From Dipetalonema caudispina (lineage: Eukaryota; Nematoda; Chromadorea; Rhabditida; Onchocercidae), in contig JABVXV010000211.1 of the NCBI GenBank assembly GCA_013365325.1, positions 28,276 through 92,275 on the forward strand: a DNA stretch of 64,000 nt, written 5' to 3'. Below the pieces are notes generated by a model that saw only the letters and a program-made list of their open reading frames with translations, had not been told where the DNA came from and did not search any database. Both the position numbers and the translations under genes were made by a program. Every line of letters starts with the position of its first letter. Position 1 is the stretch's first letter. Below, piece by piece: positions 28,774-41,029 of the stretch.

Positions 28774-31598
28774 ATGATTTTCATACGGCGTAGTTTTCGA
28801 GGTCTTCAGAAAAACTCTGTGATTGGTTTTTGCTACCGGGAATTTGTTGATAGTAATGTACAGCAAACGGTGAAAATCAATGATAAATGGAATGAGGTAT
28901 GTTAGTTTTATTTGGCGGTAAATGTAGCATTTTTGTTGTCTGTCAGTATGACTCGTCAACTTCAAGCATAAGGATATTGGGAATTCTCAATGTAATTAAT
29001 GTTTCAAAAATTCTCTTAAAGGCGAATAATGTAGTTCTACTGTTGATGTAAAACAAATTGACACAGGGAAAGATTGATTAATTGATGGAAAAAAGAAAAG
29101 ACTGCAATGCTTCTGCTTCTGAATTAAATGAATTGAACTCATTGTTAGTATTCTTTTGATCTATTGTAGATTGAAGAGCGAAATGTTTCGACTGAGAATT
29201 CTGTGTCAGATTTGGCCACATTTGATAAAAAGGAGGATTTTGCATCGACACAGATAAATACCATTGATAGAACTGTAAGTCATTATATTAGAATTGGATG
29301 AGCATTTATTATCTCCAAAACTCGAAATGAATAGAATGAAGACGCTGAAGCACTTTTGAGTGAAGGTGATACGGATTTGAAAGAGAGTGCTGTTTTCTTT
29401 CATAAATTCTTCAATGGAATATTATCCATAATGCAGTAATTATATGCTTCTATTTTAGTGAATTTTATAAAGTCCTTTTACAGCCAGCGCTGCAAAATTC
29501 TTTCGCAACACGACGGGGAAAGAAAAAAGTAGAGGCCAATCGGTTTCGGCCTATTGTATATTCAGAGGGAGAATTGGATAAGTCAAACTTTATGCAGCCA
29601 CCATCAAGGTTTTTTCCCGTTTTATTTTTGTCAAGTATGGAAAATCTAGAACCCAGGAGTTGAATTTATTTGCTGTTGATTCTTATTATTCTCTCTCCTA
29701 ATGTAGTGACACATTAAGTTCATTAATTTATCTGGCACAGCTGCTACTGGCAAAGAATTTGATTATATTTTTGGATTCCATTGATATCATGCAATATCAT
29801 TATGCCGAAAAAAGAAAAAAACATGTCCCTTATTCGTCTTATGGTGATTTCCTTTAATTTTTCAAGTATTTTTCAACGTACAAAATTTTTAGCTATTGTA
29901 TAAGTTCTTTTGATTTATTCAGGGATAATCCACTTCCGTTCGATCCAACCGCAAATCCGTCATTGTTACCTCCTACACACTCATGGTCTATTGCTCATTA
30001 TGTGAATCATTTACCGACATTGCAGGTACTTGTCGAACTAGGCATGGATTTATTTGAGGTTCGTATTAACTCAATAAATTAATGAAGTGCTGTCACTCTA
30101 AAATTTCAGATGAACTTCTAAAGTTTTTGAGACTGCAAAATAGGTACGTTGATCCTGTCAAGTTTATAACGAGCTGTTTTACAGGTGGATTCAGTGACAC
30201 ATATCGGCCGTAAACTGGTGAAATTAGATTGGGAAAATGATGTAAGACCGAAACTTGTTTGGTTGATCCATCAAGTTGATATGCCTATAACCGATATCGG
30301 CTCATATTTAACACGAAATCCGTATTTCTTATTACAAGATTTAGAGAGTATGCAGGTTAATGATTGTTATTTTTCTTTACAGAAAAGTTTAGAAATTTTC
30401 TTCACTGCATTCATATTTTAACAGTCGAAATAAATATACTATGTTTTATGTAATTTTAGGTACGATTAAATTACCTTTATGCTAAGAGGTTGACTAAAGC
30501 GAAAATTCTTAAAATCGTGAAAAATAATAGGTTGGTTTTTTTTATTCAAGGTCATCGAAACATGATTTCTCGTAATTTATTGTGGTAATAAATGAGTATT
30601 TGTTTACTGGATTCGGAAATCCTTGTTGATTCATTGGTAGTATTAAAAATTCACGCTCAGGTTGTTAAAAATATTTTCCGTCTTTTTGAAGATTTTTATA
30701 TGGTTCGATGCATTGGTGTATTTTATATTAGGTTTTGGTTGAATACAGACGTCAAAACAACTGATGCTCGCTTGGGGTGGATTCAAAAGACCTTTGAGCT
30801 GACAGGAGATGAAATGCGTCAAGTAATAGTCACTGAACCAAGAGTTATTATGTTCGGTGTTGGACCGCTTGAAGTAAGCACATGGGGGATGTTTTTTTTT
30901 CGAAATTTATGGTCATGATGTGGCATTTTAGAAATTACGGTTTACTTTAAATTTAAAAAGAAGCAAATAAGGGAGTATTTCTGCCAACGAAATTGATATG
31001 TTTTATTTTTGCAGCGACTTGTTACTATGCTGAACGAAGAATTGGAATTTACAAAAGAACAAGTTAAGACAATTTTAATGAAAGATCCGAGAGTGTTTAT
31101 GATCGGTAAGTAGAACTCTTTTAATGAATTGATTAAACGGACTTGTCCGTATCACTTGTAATATTTTATTGGTGGCACGGCATTGAACATCTAAGGTAAG
31201 TGCATGATCCACTCGACTCTACATGGTTGCGGCCACAGATACTGTTGAAAGAGGAAGTACTGATGTCAGTTCTGGAAGTGTCGAATTGCATATCAAATAA
31301 AGTTATAATAAATGTTTTAGAACCGAATGCTTTACACGCAACGTACAATTATCTTCGTTTCACTTTGCATCTATCAAACATGCAAATTTCTGAATGGCCA
31401 GTATGTTTGAGATTTTCCATTGGAGCAATCCGCAGACGACACGAATTTTTACTACAGCTAAATAAAGCTGATTATAACGAAGGTTCACCGAACTATGTAC
31501 ATCTTAGTTCTCTGTTACAACCATCCGATCAAAAATTTGCTCTTAATGTGGCACACACATATTTGAATGTATATAATGCTTTCTTGAAAAACTATTGA
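28774..31598 (+). CDS. MTERF3: Mitochondrial transcription termination factor 3 homologue
   Basis: Exons 28774-28896, 29170-29274, (optional 29335-29391), 29484-29608, 29923-30058, 30185-30355, 30460-30530, 30732-30873, 31015-31105 and 31321-31598 join in phase to about 413 or 432 residues. The N-terminus (MIFIRRSFRGLQKNSVIGF) is Arg/Ser-rich without acids, a good mitochondrial presequence. mTERF repeats follow, with the family pattern of LxxNPxxL helices: ITDIGSYLTRNPYFLLQDLE, MRQVIVTEPRVIMFGVGPLE, QVKTILMKDPRVFMIEPN. The C-terminus, IRRRHEFLLQLNKADYN then SPNYVHLSSLL, closely tracks human MTERF3 (KERHLFLTYLGRAQYD, KPNYISLDKL). MTERF3 acts in mitochondria in rRNA handling and large-subunit ribosome assembly. 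The 57-base mini-exon has weak splice sites (GTTTTC donor), and the last acceptor (GTTTTAG at 31320) was chosen by phase and homology. Confidence 0.92.
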
Positions 31599-32041
31599 TA
31601 GATTTTTATTGTTTGATTGTTCAGTTTTGAACCGTTTTTAAATTTCGTATTTCTTGTATTTGACAAATACATTATAATATATAATTGTATAAACTTCCAC
31701 TACTTGGATTGGGACAAAAAAAAATATGAAGACAGGAATGTGATTTTTTTCTGAATGGTAGATTTGTATAATATATGGGACTAGGCTTTAAAAGAGAAAT
31801 TTAACGAAGAAAACATTACACTTAACAATCTAGGACAGCTATGAATGAGCATAAAAGATAGTTTCTATTACTAAATATGAGTATAAATTTCATCCACTGA
31901 CGGGAATTTGTTATATAATACAAACGAGATTTATTTCTGCATTATTTAAATGTTTTATAGGAAACATTTTTGTTGTAATTCTCGCGGGTTATTAAATTTC
32001 AATAAAGTTATTGAGTTTTTAAAATTGTAAACTAAAATTGC

Positions 32042-32072
<31 letters not shown>

Positions 32073-33075
32073 AATATTTAAGCAAAATATATTCAACGAA
32101 AGGTCGATATTTGTTGATTGTACAATTTTGCAGGCAATATGAAATTATAATTTAAATGTTACATATATTAGCATTTTCTGAGTTGTTTAGATTCATATAA
32201 AAGAATAATTATATTTACCATTTTTCTTTATCTTCAAAAAATTGTCTTTATCATATAAGACATTATATTTGCAATAGTAATTATGTGATACTTTACTTAT
32301 ACATATCATTTTAACATCATTTCCGAAAAAAAGATCATTTTGCTTTTTTTTTTTTTTTTTAATTGTCTAATATCTTTAATAAGACATCATTAATTTGAAT
32401 GTAAATATACAGGATTTAATAGGGTTGTGCTATTCTCCTTATAAAATGGGTTCTTTCATTCAAATTTTAAAATTTAATATCGACAAATTGGATTGTTAAT
32501 TGTTCATTTATGTCTGTGGAAAAAAAGAATCTCAAATTTTTTAAAAAATTTTTTTTAAAATTAATCTTTACAAAGCTATGAAATACATATATGAGAATTT
32601 ATTTAGCTGTGATAATGAAGAAATTAGAAAATAGTCAGTATACATTGAAAATAGTAATGACCTTGATTTGGTTGCGGTGATAATTCCTGTTAATGATGAT
32701 GTGTCGTACGATTAACAAACTTGATCAACAACTGATTGCGCTGTTTATTCAACTAATTTCATTGATAACAGTGTGAAAATAATAGTATACGTTTATATAC
32801 CTCATTTTATCTTTTTTTTTTTTTTTTCCTACCTAAAATTCAATTTATACTTTATGGATGAATTATGATTGATGTGTAAGATCTTAGCGATAAGAATTAT
32901 TCAATGGTCTGTGTGTGTAAGATTCTTTTCTATTTTAATGTTTAATTCGAAAGCATTAATGTGATTCATAATATCGCTTACTTAAGTTGTTTCAGGAATT
33001 ATTTGAAATAATTTAAATAATTAATGATAAAATATTACAGATGTGTTAAAGGAAACAAATTACTAATATTCCAAA
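31599..33075. other. Intergenic between MTERF3 and ACOX1-type gene
   Basis: About 1.5 kb with a pure A run at 32041-32069 and T runs at 32345-32360 and 32812-32827. An acceptor AAATATTACAG ends at 33040, 35 bases before the ACOX ATG, and may accept a spliced leader. No gene seen. Confidence 0.55.
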
Positions 33076-36000
33076 ATGCGACACAATTTAATTGAACCGG
33101 GTGACAATGAAGATATTACCAACGAACGACGAGGCGCATCTTTTTCGGTTGGTAAATTGGCTGCATTTATACATGGTGGTGAAGAAAAGCTTCGTAGAAG
33201 ACATGAAATACTGAAGTTTGTAGAATCTCAGGAAGATTTTCAAGATCCAATACCACCTGAATTTATGAGCCGTAAAGAACGAGTTGAGAATAATGCGCGA
33301 AAGGTTTGTTTTTTTTTTTTTTACTTTGTTTCTTAAATTATAATCTTCAGTTATTTCTCCTAAAAGTTACTGCTTTACATTTTTTTCAAAGAAAAAAAAA
33401 TCGTCCAAATATTTTGGGAATTCATTCTAAAGATTAGATAGGTGTCAGAACTTATGTGCATGAACTTTCTCATAATTTGTTTTTAAATAAATCATCTAAT
33501 AATAATCTAATTACCTTGCTTAGATCGTAGCAATGACCGATAAAGCTGCATTTATTGACCAGTCGGATATGTTCGAGGAAGGACTACTTTTCCAAAGGTA
33601 TGGTTTGTTTTTATTTCATGATAATTGCTTGAAACTCTTAAAAGTTGGTTGATTAATTTCGAATTGTATTAAATAGATAATTATAGTCTGATAATGGGGC
33701 GTGATTTCCATGCAATGTCGTTGCACTACGGGATGTTCATACCAACTATTCAAGGACAAACAGATGATGATCAGTTGGATTACTGGCTTCCGTTAGCTGT
33801 TGCTCGAGCTATCATTGGGACTTATGCACAAACTGAACTTGGACATGGTTTATAATTTTATTCCGTACATTTTTTTATTCTAATATGTGAAGAAGTTCTG
33901 ACTTAGAACAAGGGGCCTTGTTTTTTGAACTTGCAATAAATTTTATTTTGAATAAACCAACAAATTTGGTTTGAATCTAATCTGTAAATCGAGTTTTTTC
34001 AAATAGAAATTTTATGCTGTACTGTACTTGTGTAAATTTAGTTGTTGACTTTAAGGTACTAATATTTCGAAGTTGGAAACAACAGCTACATATGATGAGA
34101 AAACAGATGAATTTGTGATACATACACCATCGGTTTCGGCAACAAAATGGTGGTCAGGTGGCCTTGGAAAGTCATCAAATTATGCCGTAATTCCTGCACA
34201 ACTTATCATTAACGGAAGCAACAAAGGCTTACATATGTTTATTGTTCAACTCAGAGATCTAAAAACTCATATGCCTTTGCCTGGTGATCAGATTTATATT
34301 TTTGAATAGTCTTTTTCTCCTTTTTTTTAAATGAAAATAGAACAAATCACTTTTTTCAAAGGTTGTAGTATTTAAAGCTATAACATTTGTAAAAAGTTGA
34401 TGAATTTCACTCTTTTTGCATGATTACGATTAAATACCAGTTGGCGAAGAAACCCTGACTTTGACCTAGGTAACTACAACCATAGTTATAGTTTAATCGT
34501 TGTGCAAATAAATTTTATAAATATCTAATTCAGGCATCACAGTTGGAGATATTGGTCCAAAAATGGGTGTTCCTGGCATTGATAATGGCTTTCTTATATT
34601 TAACAACTATCGCATCCCGCGAAAGAATATGTTTATGCGTCATTCACAAGTAAACTTTCTTGACAATCTGTTTATATAACTATCCGTTTGATAGTTTTAT
34701 AAAGTTCCTGAAATTTTTTTCTATTCCATTGGTTAGGTATTATCAAATGGTGAATACATTGCTCCGAAACATTCCAAATTGCGTTATGGTACAATGGTAT
34801 TTGTACGGTCAATTATGGTACGTGATCAGGCTATGCAGTTGGCTGCAGCAGTTACAATAGCTATACGTTATTCTGCTGTTAGAAGACAGGGAGAATGGAA
34901 ACCTGGGTAAATGTTTAGTTGTATAAATATGATTCGATTTTCTATGCTATATGTAGCACTTTATTTTCCTAAAACATTCAACTTTGAAAAAAATCTATTA
35001 CTGACAAATGCTTTGTTTAAAGAGCGTTATGGTTATGATAAGATTTACAACTTCAGTAATGCATTCATACAGTTCAGTTTCTAAGGTACCAGAAGTTTGC
35101 AGTTCTCAAGAAGTTCAAATACTTGATTATCGAACGCAGCAATATCGAATTCTTCCATATCTTGCTCAGTCTTTTGTATTTTTGTTTGCTGCTACAGAAG
35201 TAAAGGATTTATATATGAGGGTATTTTTTTCACTTTTTTTCTCAGTGTCTCTCAAGATATCAGAAATATTTTTCTTTTGATCGTGTACATTTCCCAAAAT
35301 TTCTCATTTATGGATATGTTTTTCTGATTACTGTCCAGGATTTTTCAGATCATATTTTAAGCTCAAGAATTTAAGGTCAACGAACAACTTGCGGATGGTA
35401 TCACTGAATTGCTACAAGAATTACACATACTTTCATCAGGCTTCAAAGCTGTCGTCACATGGGAAGTCGCAAAGGTCTGTAACTTTTCTTTTGAACAACG
35501 AGGCTATATTTCTTTGTAAGATTTCAAAGCGATCACTGAACACGATATCCAAGTTTTCATTTTCAAATTATATAAAAACAATCGTATATCCTCAAGAAAA
35601 GCATGTGACAGTGCTGTTTTCGTAAAATTTACGTATTTGGTAATTCTGTGCAGGGTATAGAGCAGTGTAGATTAGCATGTGGTGGACATGGTTATTCACA
35701 TGCGTCCGGTTTGCCGGAAATTTATTCTTTCGCTGTTGCTGGTTGTACATACGAAGGAGAAAATATCGTCATGCTGCTTCAGGTTGCACGGTGCGTGGCT
35801 TTAAACTTTAACTTCTTTTTTTTACCTTTATGGAAAACCTGAGAATTTTTGAATTACGGTAGTGGTTTATCAATATTGCAGTTTTTTAATGAAAACAGTC
35901 AAAGAAATACGGTCTGGCACTGCTCATCTAGCAACAATTGCCAAATACCTGCTTGGTGATAAGAGATATAAGTCTAGTTTTCGAGCATGGCAAACAGCCA

Positions 36001-37738
36001 AATATAAGGATTTAATCGAGGATTTCGAACAAGCCGCTAGAAACCAGGTGACTTTATAATCTCATAATCTGTTTGGCCGGTTCCCGAAGATACTGATGCG
36101 AATATGTGATTGGAGATAACGGATCAAGAACTGAAGGTATATATATAGTTTAGGACAGACGGATAGAATAATTGCGCTGGCGTTCATTCTTAATATCGAC
36201 TAGATTTATCGCGCTAAAAATTCAAACGATTTAGGCGAGTCTTTTGGTTAAGACTACTTTGATGGATGTCTTTCCAATGACCATCCTTTTTTGTAATATT
36301 TTTTGCGTTCACTGCTCTCCAAAAATAATCATTGCTATACACATATATCAATTTATAGATATATTCGACATTTGATTATCTACAACAGCTTCAAAAAGAC
36401 AATCATTCTCCTGAAGAAGCATGGAATTGCGCTTCTGTTGAACTATGTCAAGCAAGTCGGGTGAGATTATTGGTGCCTTTATGTATCATACATTAACTTT
36501 CTGTTTCACTTATTACATCTTCTAACACTATGAAAGGAACAAGAAATCTAAAAAATTATGGAAATTTCATAAAAGATTCAGAAAATTCGCATAAATTAAT
36601 TGGGAGAGATTTCGTAGCATCTTGGAAACTTTTGTTTTCCAAATTTTATTTTACCACATTACTTTCTGAGAGCTGCACTGAAATTGATAATATTTCAAGC
36701 TACAGAGTTAATATCCATAATTTCCAGTTACATATTCTTTGTTTTATGGCAAGGAGTTATTTATCAAGAATAGCACAGTGCACTGAACAAGAGATCATAC
36801 CAGTATTGGACTTAATTGGCAAGCTTTACTTACTGCATGCGATTTCCGCTTACTGTTACTCGTTTAGGAAGGTAAGTTACGAAATATAAGTGTTATTCTG
36901 CTGATACAATTTAACTCTGAAGTCCATTCATTGATATAATGTGTTTTATGCAGTGACAGGTAACGTTTACAATTCTTACTTACAATTAGTAAAGAATAGT
37001 CCATCATATATCTTTAAAGCAAACATGAGCAGAATGACATTATATTGCTAGCACATACCATTTCTTAGTTAAGATATATATGAAAATGAATCTCAGCTAT
37101 ATATGAAAATATTATTAAGGAGGATTATATGTCGGATGAACAAATGAAAAATGTAAAATGTGGTATCTATGAAATACTGGGAAATTTACGTCCCGATGCT
37201 GTAGCAATAGTAGATTCTTTTGATTTTTCGGATCGTGAACTTCACTCTGTTCTTGGTCGACGTGATGGTAACGTTTATGCGGCAATGCTTGAATGGGCGA
37301 AATATTCGGAATTGAATAAGACAGAAGTAAGTGTGTAGGAATTCTAGTGTTCTATAAAGCAAAAGCATATGATTTGCAACCAAGAAAGTTACACTTCTGC
37401 CATCAGTGAGATTTGTTTCATGATGATCAAATCACATAACAAAAATGGAAATGAAAGAAAACGAATGTTAATATCCAGACTCTCATTTTAGATATAGCAG
37501 TTATCCTACTGGTTAGAAATTGTACCCATAATAGATAAGATATTTGTTTTGATGTATTTAAGGATTATATTTGAAGGAGAAGATTTGGTCTCTCATTGAT
37601 AAGAGTATACGGGCAAACATTCTATACCATTTAAACTATTTCAATTCCGATACCTTTCATTGTTTTGTTTTGCAGGTGTTGTCAACATTCACAAATTATT
37701 TGGGACCTATGATGGAGAGTGGTCGATCGAAAATTTGA
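33076..37738 (+). CDS. ACOX1: Peroxisomal acyl-CoA oxidase, ACOX1 type
   Basis: Fourteen exons (33076-33303, 33524-33597, 33687-33847, 34056-34283, 34534-34649, 34737-34906, 35103-35220, 35376-35474, 35654-35790, 35882-36047, 36389-36460, 36728-36871, 37120-37326, 37676-37738) join in phase to 660 residues, the same length as human ACOX1. Hallmarks are [15 protein letters not shown] (FAD/substrate strand), [55 protein letters not shown] and [16 protein letters not shown]; the catalytic base is expected at Glu432 in TYEGEN. The C-terminal helical domain reads [20 protein letters not shown] and LGRRDGNVY. The enzyme catalyses the first, H2O2-forming step of peroxisomal beta-oxidation; in nematodes such oxidases also shorten ascaroside side chains (family knowledge). 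The last residues are GRSKI, so the peroxisomal tripeptide would be SKI rather than SKL. Two poly(A) hexamers follow within 80 bases. Confidence 0.96.
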
Positions 37739-37771
37739 ATTTTTCAGTTGTTTTTCACTAATTTTCTATCT

Positions 37772-37838
37772 TTAAATAAAATATTATTATTTGCTATTTG
37801 TTCATTAAATAAAATATTATTGCCTGCTGTTTGTTATA
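37772..37838 (+). repeat. Tandem duplication of a poly(A)-signal unit
   Basis: Two imperfect copies of a unit of about 35 bases, each starting TAAATAAAATATTATT and ending in a TTTGTT-type run. The duplication gives two AATAAA hexamers (37775 and 37808) in the short ACOX1-RBX2 interval. Confidence 0.8.
37775..37780 (+). terminator. Poly(A) signal of ACOX1-type gene, copy 1
   Basis: AATAAA 37 bases after the stop codon. It lies in the first of two near-identical units (see the repeat at 37772-37838). Confidence 0.6.
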
Positions 37839-38195
37839 AAAAGAAAAATCCCATGTAACGGCATTCAGTCCGATTTCATTTTTTGTTCATGTCTTTCCCG
37901 TCGAACATGATTAGAGCTTTTAACACAAAGAGAATTCAGATGATATATGAGAATTACTGCTACTGTTTGCTGTAAAGAATATTTCCCAGTGGATATTACA
38001 GTCTACTTTGCTACGTTAATTTACATATGAGAGGCATGTTATATGTCCAGGTTTCGTTTATTTATAATTAATTCTCCATTTTAATTGTTGTTAGTATTAA
38101 CTGTCTTCATAACGCGAATAGATTTGCTATCAACATGCAGTTTTTGGAATTGAGTTTTGTTATTGATCAAGCTCATCGTTTCATTGCATAAATAT

Positions 38196-38203
38196 TTTTC
38201 CAG
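38196..38203 (+). promoter_or_regulatory. Probable spliced-leader acceptor for RBX2
   Basis: TTTTCCAG, preceded by ATATTT, lies 4 bases before the RBX2 ATG at 38208. With only 470 bases to the previous same-strand gene, this is a typical arrangement for a trans-spliced downstream gene in a nematode operon. Confidence 0.6.
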
Positions 38204-38207
38204 ACAT

Positions 38208-38921
38208 ATGGAGAAACCGAAAGATACAGCATTGATTGAACAACGTCCATTTGTGCTCAAGAAATGGAATGCATTAGCAATGTGGTCTTGGGATGTTGAA
38301 TGTGATATTTGTGCGATATGTCGAGTGCAATTAATGGGTAGGCTAATCAGATTCATTCATGCAAATTTTTAATGAGCGCTAAGTGAAGAAGCTCTTCTAG
38401 TTTGGTTTTTTCATCGGAGATTTTTAGATGCTTGTTTACGATGTCAGTCAGAAAATAAGCAGGATGATTGTGTTGTGGTATGGGGTGAATGCAATCATTC
38501 ATTTCATAATTGTTGTATGGCTTTATGGGTGAAGCAAAACAATCGTTGCCCTCTCTGTCAACAGGTATTTCCAATGTTACTGAATTAGAAATGCTCAATT
38601 CATATTTGAATATGTTATGAAAGAGTTAGAAATTTTTCATATATCGTCTTTTCTCCTGGACGAGTATGAATTATTCTGAGTTTATTAAAAGAATTTGATA
38701 GATCAGATGTTAAACATAAATTCTAAGTTAACAATGTATTCAGAAAGAAACAATTTTTGGATGAATATAGGGCTACAGTTACTACTAGTGATGATTCGCT
38801 TCACTAGTAATAATAGGTCCATTTAACTCTCTTGGCTGATAACTGAAAGAAATAATTACTTGCACCAAGTGATTTATCATAACTTTTGCAGGATTGGCAA
38901 GTACAAAGAACGGGTCACTGA
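38208..38921 (+). CDS. RBX2: RING-box protein 2 (RNF7/SAG), cullin ligase subunit
   Basis: Three exons (38208-38337, 38428-38564, 38892-38921) join in phase to 98 residues. The protein has the RBX2 start of the fold, LKKWNALAMWSWDVECD, then the RING-H2 residues CAICRVQLMDACLRC, a DDCVVVWGECNHSFHNCC core and RCPLCQQDWQVQRTGH. The sequence is closer to RBX2/RNF7 than to RBX1 (VECD-ICAICRVQ and NKQDDCVVVWGEC rather than VDNCAICRNHI). RBX2 supplies the E2-binding RING of cullin-5 type ubiquitin ligases and drives their neddylation. It lies 470 bases downstream of the ACOX1-type gene on the same strand behind a near-perfect acceptor. Confidence 0.96.
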
Positions 38922-39379
38922 ATGCGCGCTGTTTTAGATATTTTGCAACCTTTTAATTTCTAAGCTAGCAATTTAATCAGTAATTCGAAATATTGATCGA
39001 TGCCATTTTTGTATGTAGCTGTGATTCTTGTAATTACTGCTGTGTCTTCTAATTTTTCAGGGTCGTTGTCTTATTTTGTGAAGTAAGAGAAAAGCTGAAA
39101 CACTACTTCTTATCACTCTTGTATACTTTTTCACACATTTATTTTATTTACTGTTTGGATTACTTTTTTATTGTCTCAAGCATTTTTCGTTAAATATCAT
39201 AGCAATTTATGATTGAAAACAAAGGAATATAAATCTTTATATCAGTTTTAACTGAAATTTTAAATGTCATTTGAAATTATGAGTGGAGATTATAGTTCAG
39301 TTAAATTTATATATTTGTATAAAGATTTACAGGAAATTAACTTCGTCTCTCATTAATAACCACATTCTTTTGGCTTCCC

Positions 39380-41029
39380 TTATGGTATGTTGGTTTTACT
39401 ATAATCTAATAATGAGCGAAAAGCGTAACAGGTGACGTTTCCTTTTCGATACTGACAAAAATCCTTCGTGTAAATTATATAAGCAAAATTATCGTTTCCG
39501 CAGATCACTCCAAATAATCCCCCAAAAATCCATCTTGCTGTTCGTTGTATTCGAAGTTTAGATTTGTTGATATCATCATCTGCCTGCTACAAAATTATTC
39601 TTTCTAAAATGCAGAACTGAACTTTTGTTCAAGACTTGAATCATAGATGTAACTACTACTTTAATTCATTTAGAGTTAATCAGAGTTCTGATGACTCCTT
39701 AGGCCATTACGATCATGCTATGAAAGAGTGCTTTTTAGATTTTTTTTTTTTAAAGTAAAGGAAAAAAGTTTTTTTTAAAAAGCCATTACGACCTTTTTAT
39801 GTTTTATCATATAGAAGCTACTTCAAGTGTATATTTAATTCATTTTTGTTGATGCTTTTACAACAAAAATGACTAACTTCATCTATTATCTGTCTCAGTC
39901 GTTCGTTATTGCAAACCGGATCCACTTCTTGAAGTTGATCGGTAGTAAGTGATATTCTTCGTATATATCGAAAACGACATGGAATAGAACAGTTTGTGCA
40001 ACAGTCATTCTATAAAAAAGCTTGTCTTTCATAAAATATAAAGTATCGTTTTGTAAAATTCTATTAGAATTTGCAAATTAAATTTGACAATTTTGGAATC
40101 AAATAATTAACTTTTAATGTTTATTAGATAAATTTTAGAATAAACAAATTTGATAAGCATTTCAATACCTCTGGTGGCATGAAAAAATCATCGACAGCAC
40201 AGTTAGTGCCATTCAACGAACAATTACTTTTTATCAGATATTTAGTTTCATATTTCTGAGTTATTCCTGCAGTAAGTCTATCTTCTCCAGTAGTTGCTAT
40301 TTGAGGTAGTTGTTGTGATAAAGCTGATGCATTTTCATGAACAGTGTTTGATAAATAAACATCAGATGGATAATTGAATTGCTGATCGGATGGGAATAAT
40401 ATAGTTGATTTCGAGTTTGTTACATTTGAAGTTACTGATGAAGAACTATGATATGTTGTATTGGTAGTGCTTTTTTCAGGAAATGAGGAATGCTGTAAAT
40501 CAGTTATATTTTCAGTATCATGCGTAAGATAATTATCATCAGAAAGTTGACCTTTATAGCTACTTTGATAGCTTTCAAATATTCCATCCAAGTAAGGTTC
40601 AGGTTTAGCGAAGCTGGGCCTAATATTATCATAATGTTGAGGTGGTGAAATTGATGGTGGACCAGGAGAAGAGAGTGGAAGTTGTGGGCATAATAAGGGA
40701 CAAGATATCGATGGAGGACATGGTAGTGAAGGTGGACAGAATACAGGATAAGATGGTATAATCGGATGAGAAGTCCTTGGGCGACATAGTGGACGTAAAG
40801 GAAGACGAAGTCGTAATTTTAGCGATGGACAAGGTGGCAAAGGTGATGAACATAATACAGTGGTGGTATGTGGCGGTGATTGTCGACAAAGTGGTGCTCG
40901 CGAATGTTGTTGATATGAATGTGGTCGTAGTTGTGGTTGTGGTAATTTAGAGAAATATGCTGCTGTTGTTGTTGTTGTTGTTGATAGTATCACAAATATC
41001 AGCATGGATAAAATGAATTTTTCATTCAA
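39380..41029 (-). CDS. Secreted ground-like (GRL) domain protein with Pro/Cys-rich region
   Basis: Three minus-strand exons (41029-40169, 40009-39878, 39586-39380) join in phase to 399 residues. The start MNEKFILSMLIFVILSTTT is a clear signal peptide. Residues 30-140 are rich in Pro and Cys with repeated CP(P/S)xLP(C) units; residues 140-270 are Ser/Thr-rich with several possible N-glycosylation sites. The C-terminal 110 residues form a ground-like domain: a CCTNC-type entry, CNNERLRQIIDE, a basic segment, then ARWIFGGLFGVICGNDNFAY with the late FCQYRKGNVTCYA cysteines. Ground-like proteins are nematode hedgehog-related secreted proteins, expressed in epidermal and cuticle-associated cells in C. 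elegans. No Hint autoprocessing domain is present, as expected for GRL. Which grl gene it matches cannot be told here. Confidence 0.82.

Noticed and set aside
31200..31320. Upstream extension of the last MTERF3 exon
   Set aside because: Joining it to the previous exon is out of phase at every AG tested; starting at 31321 restores phase and alignment to MTERF3.
35008..35102. Upstream extension of the ACOX exon at 35103
   Set aside because: The extension breaks the phase with the previous exon and has no counterpart in the ACOX family; the acceptor at 35102 restores alignment.
40629..40889. Second minus-frame Ser/Thr-rich open frame
   Set aside because: Shadow of the GRL-type first exon, which has a signal peptide and joins to the ground-like domain.
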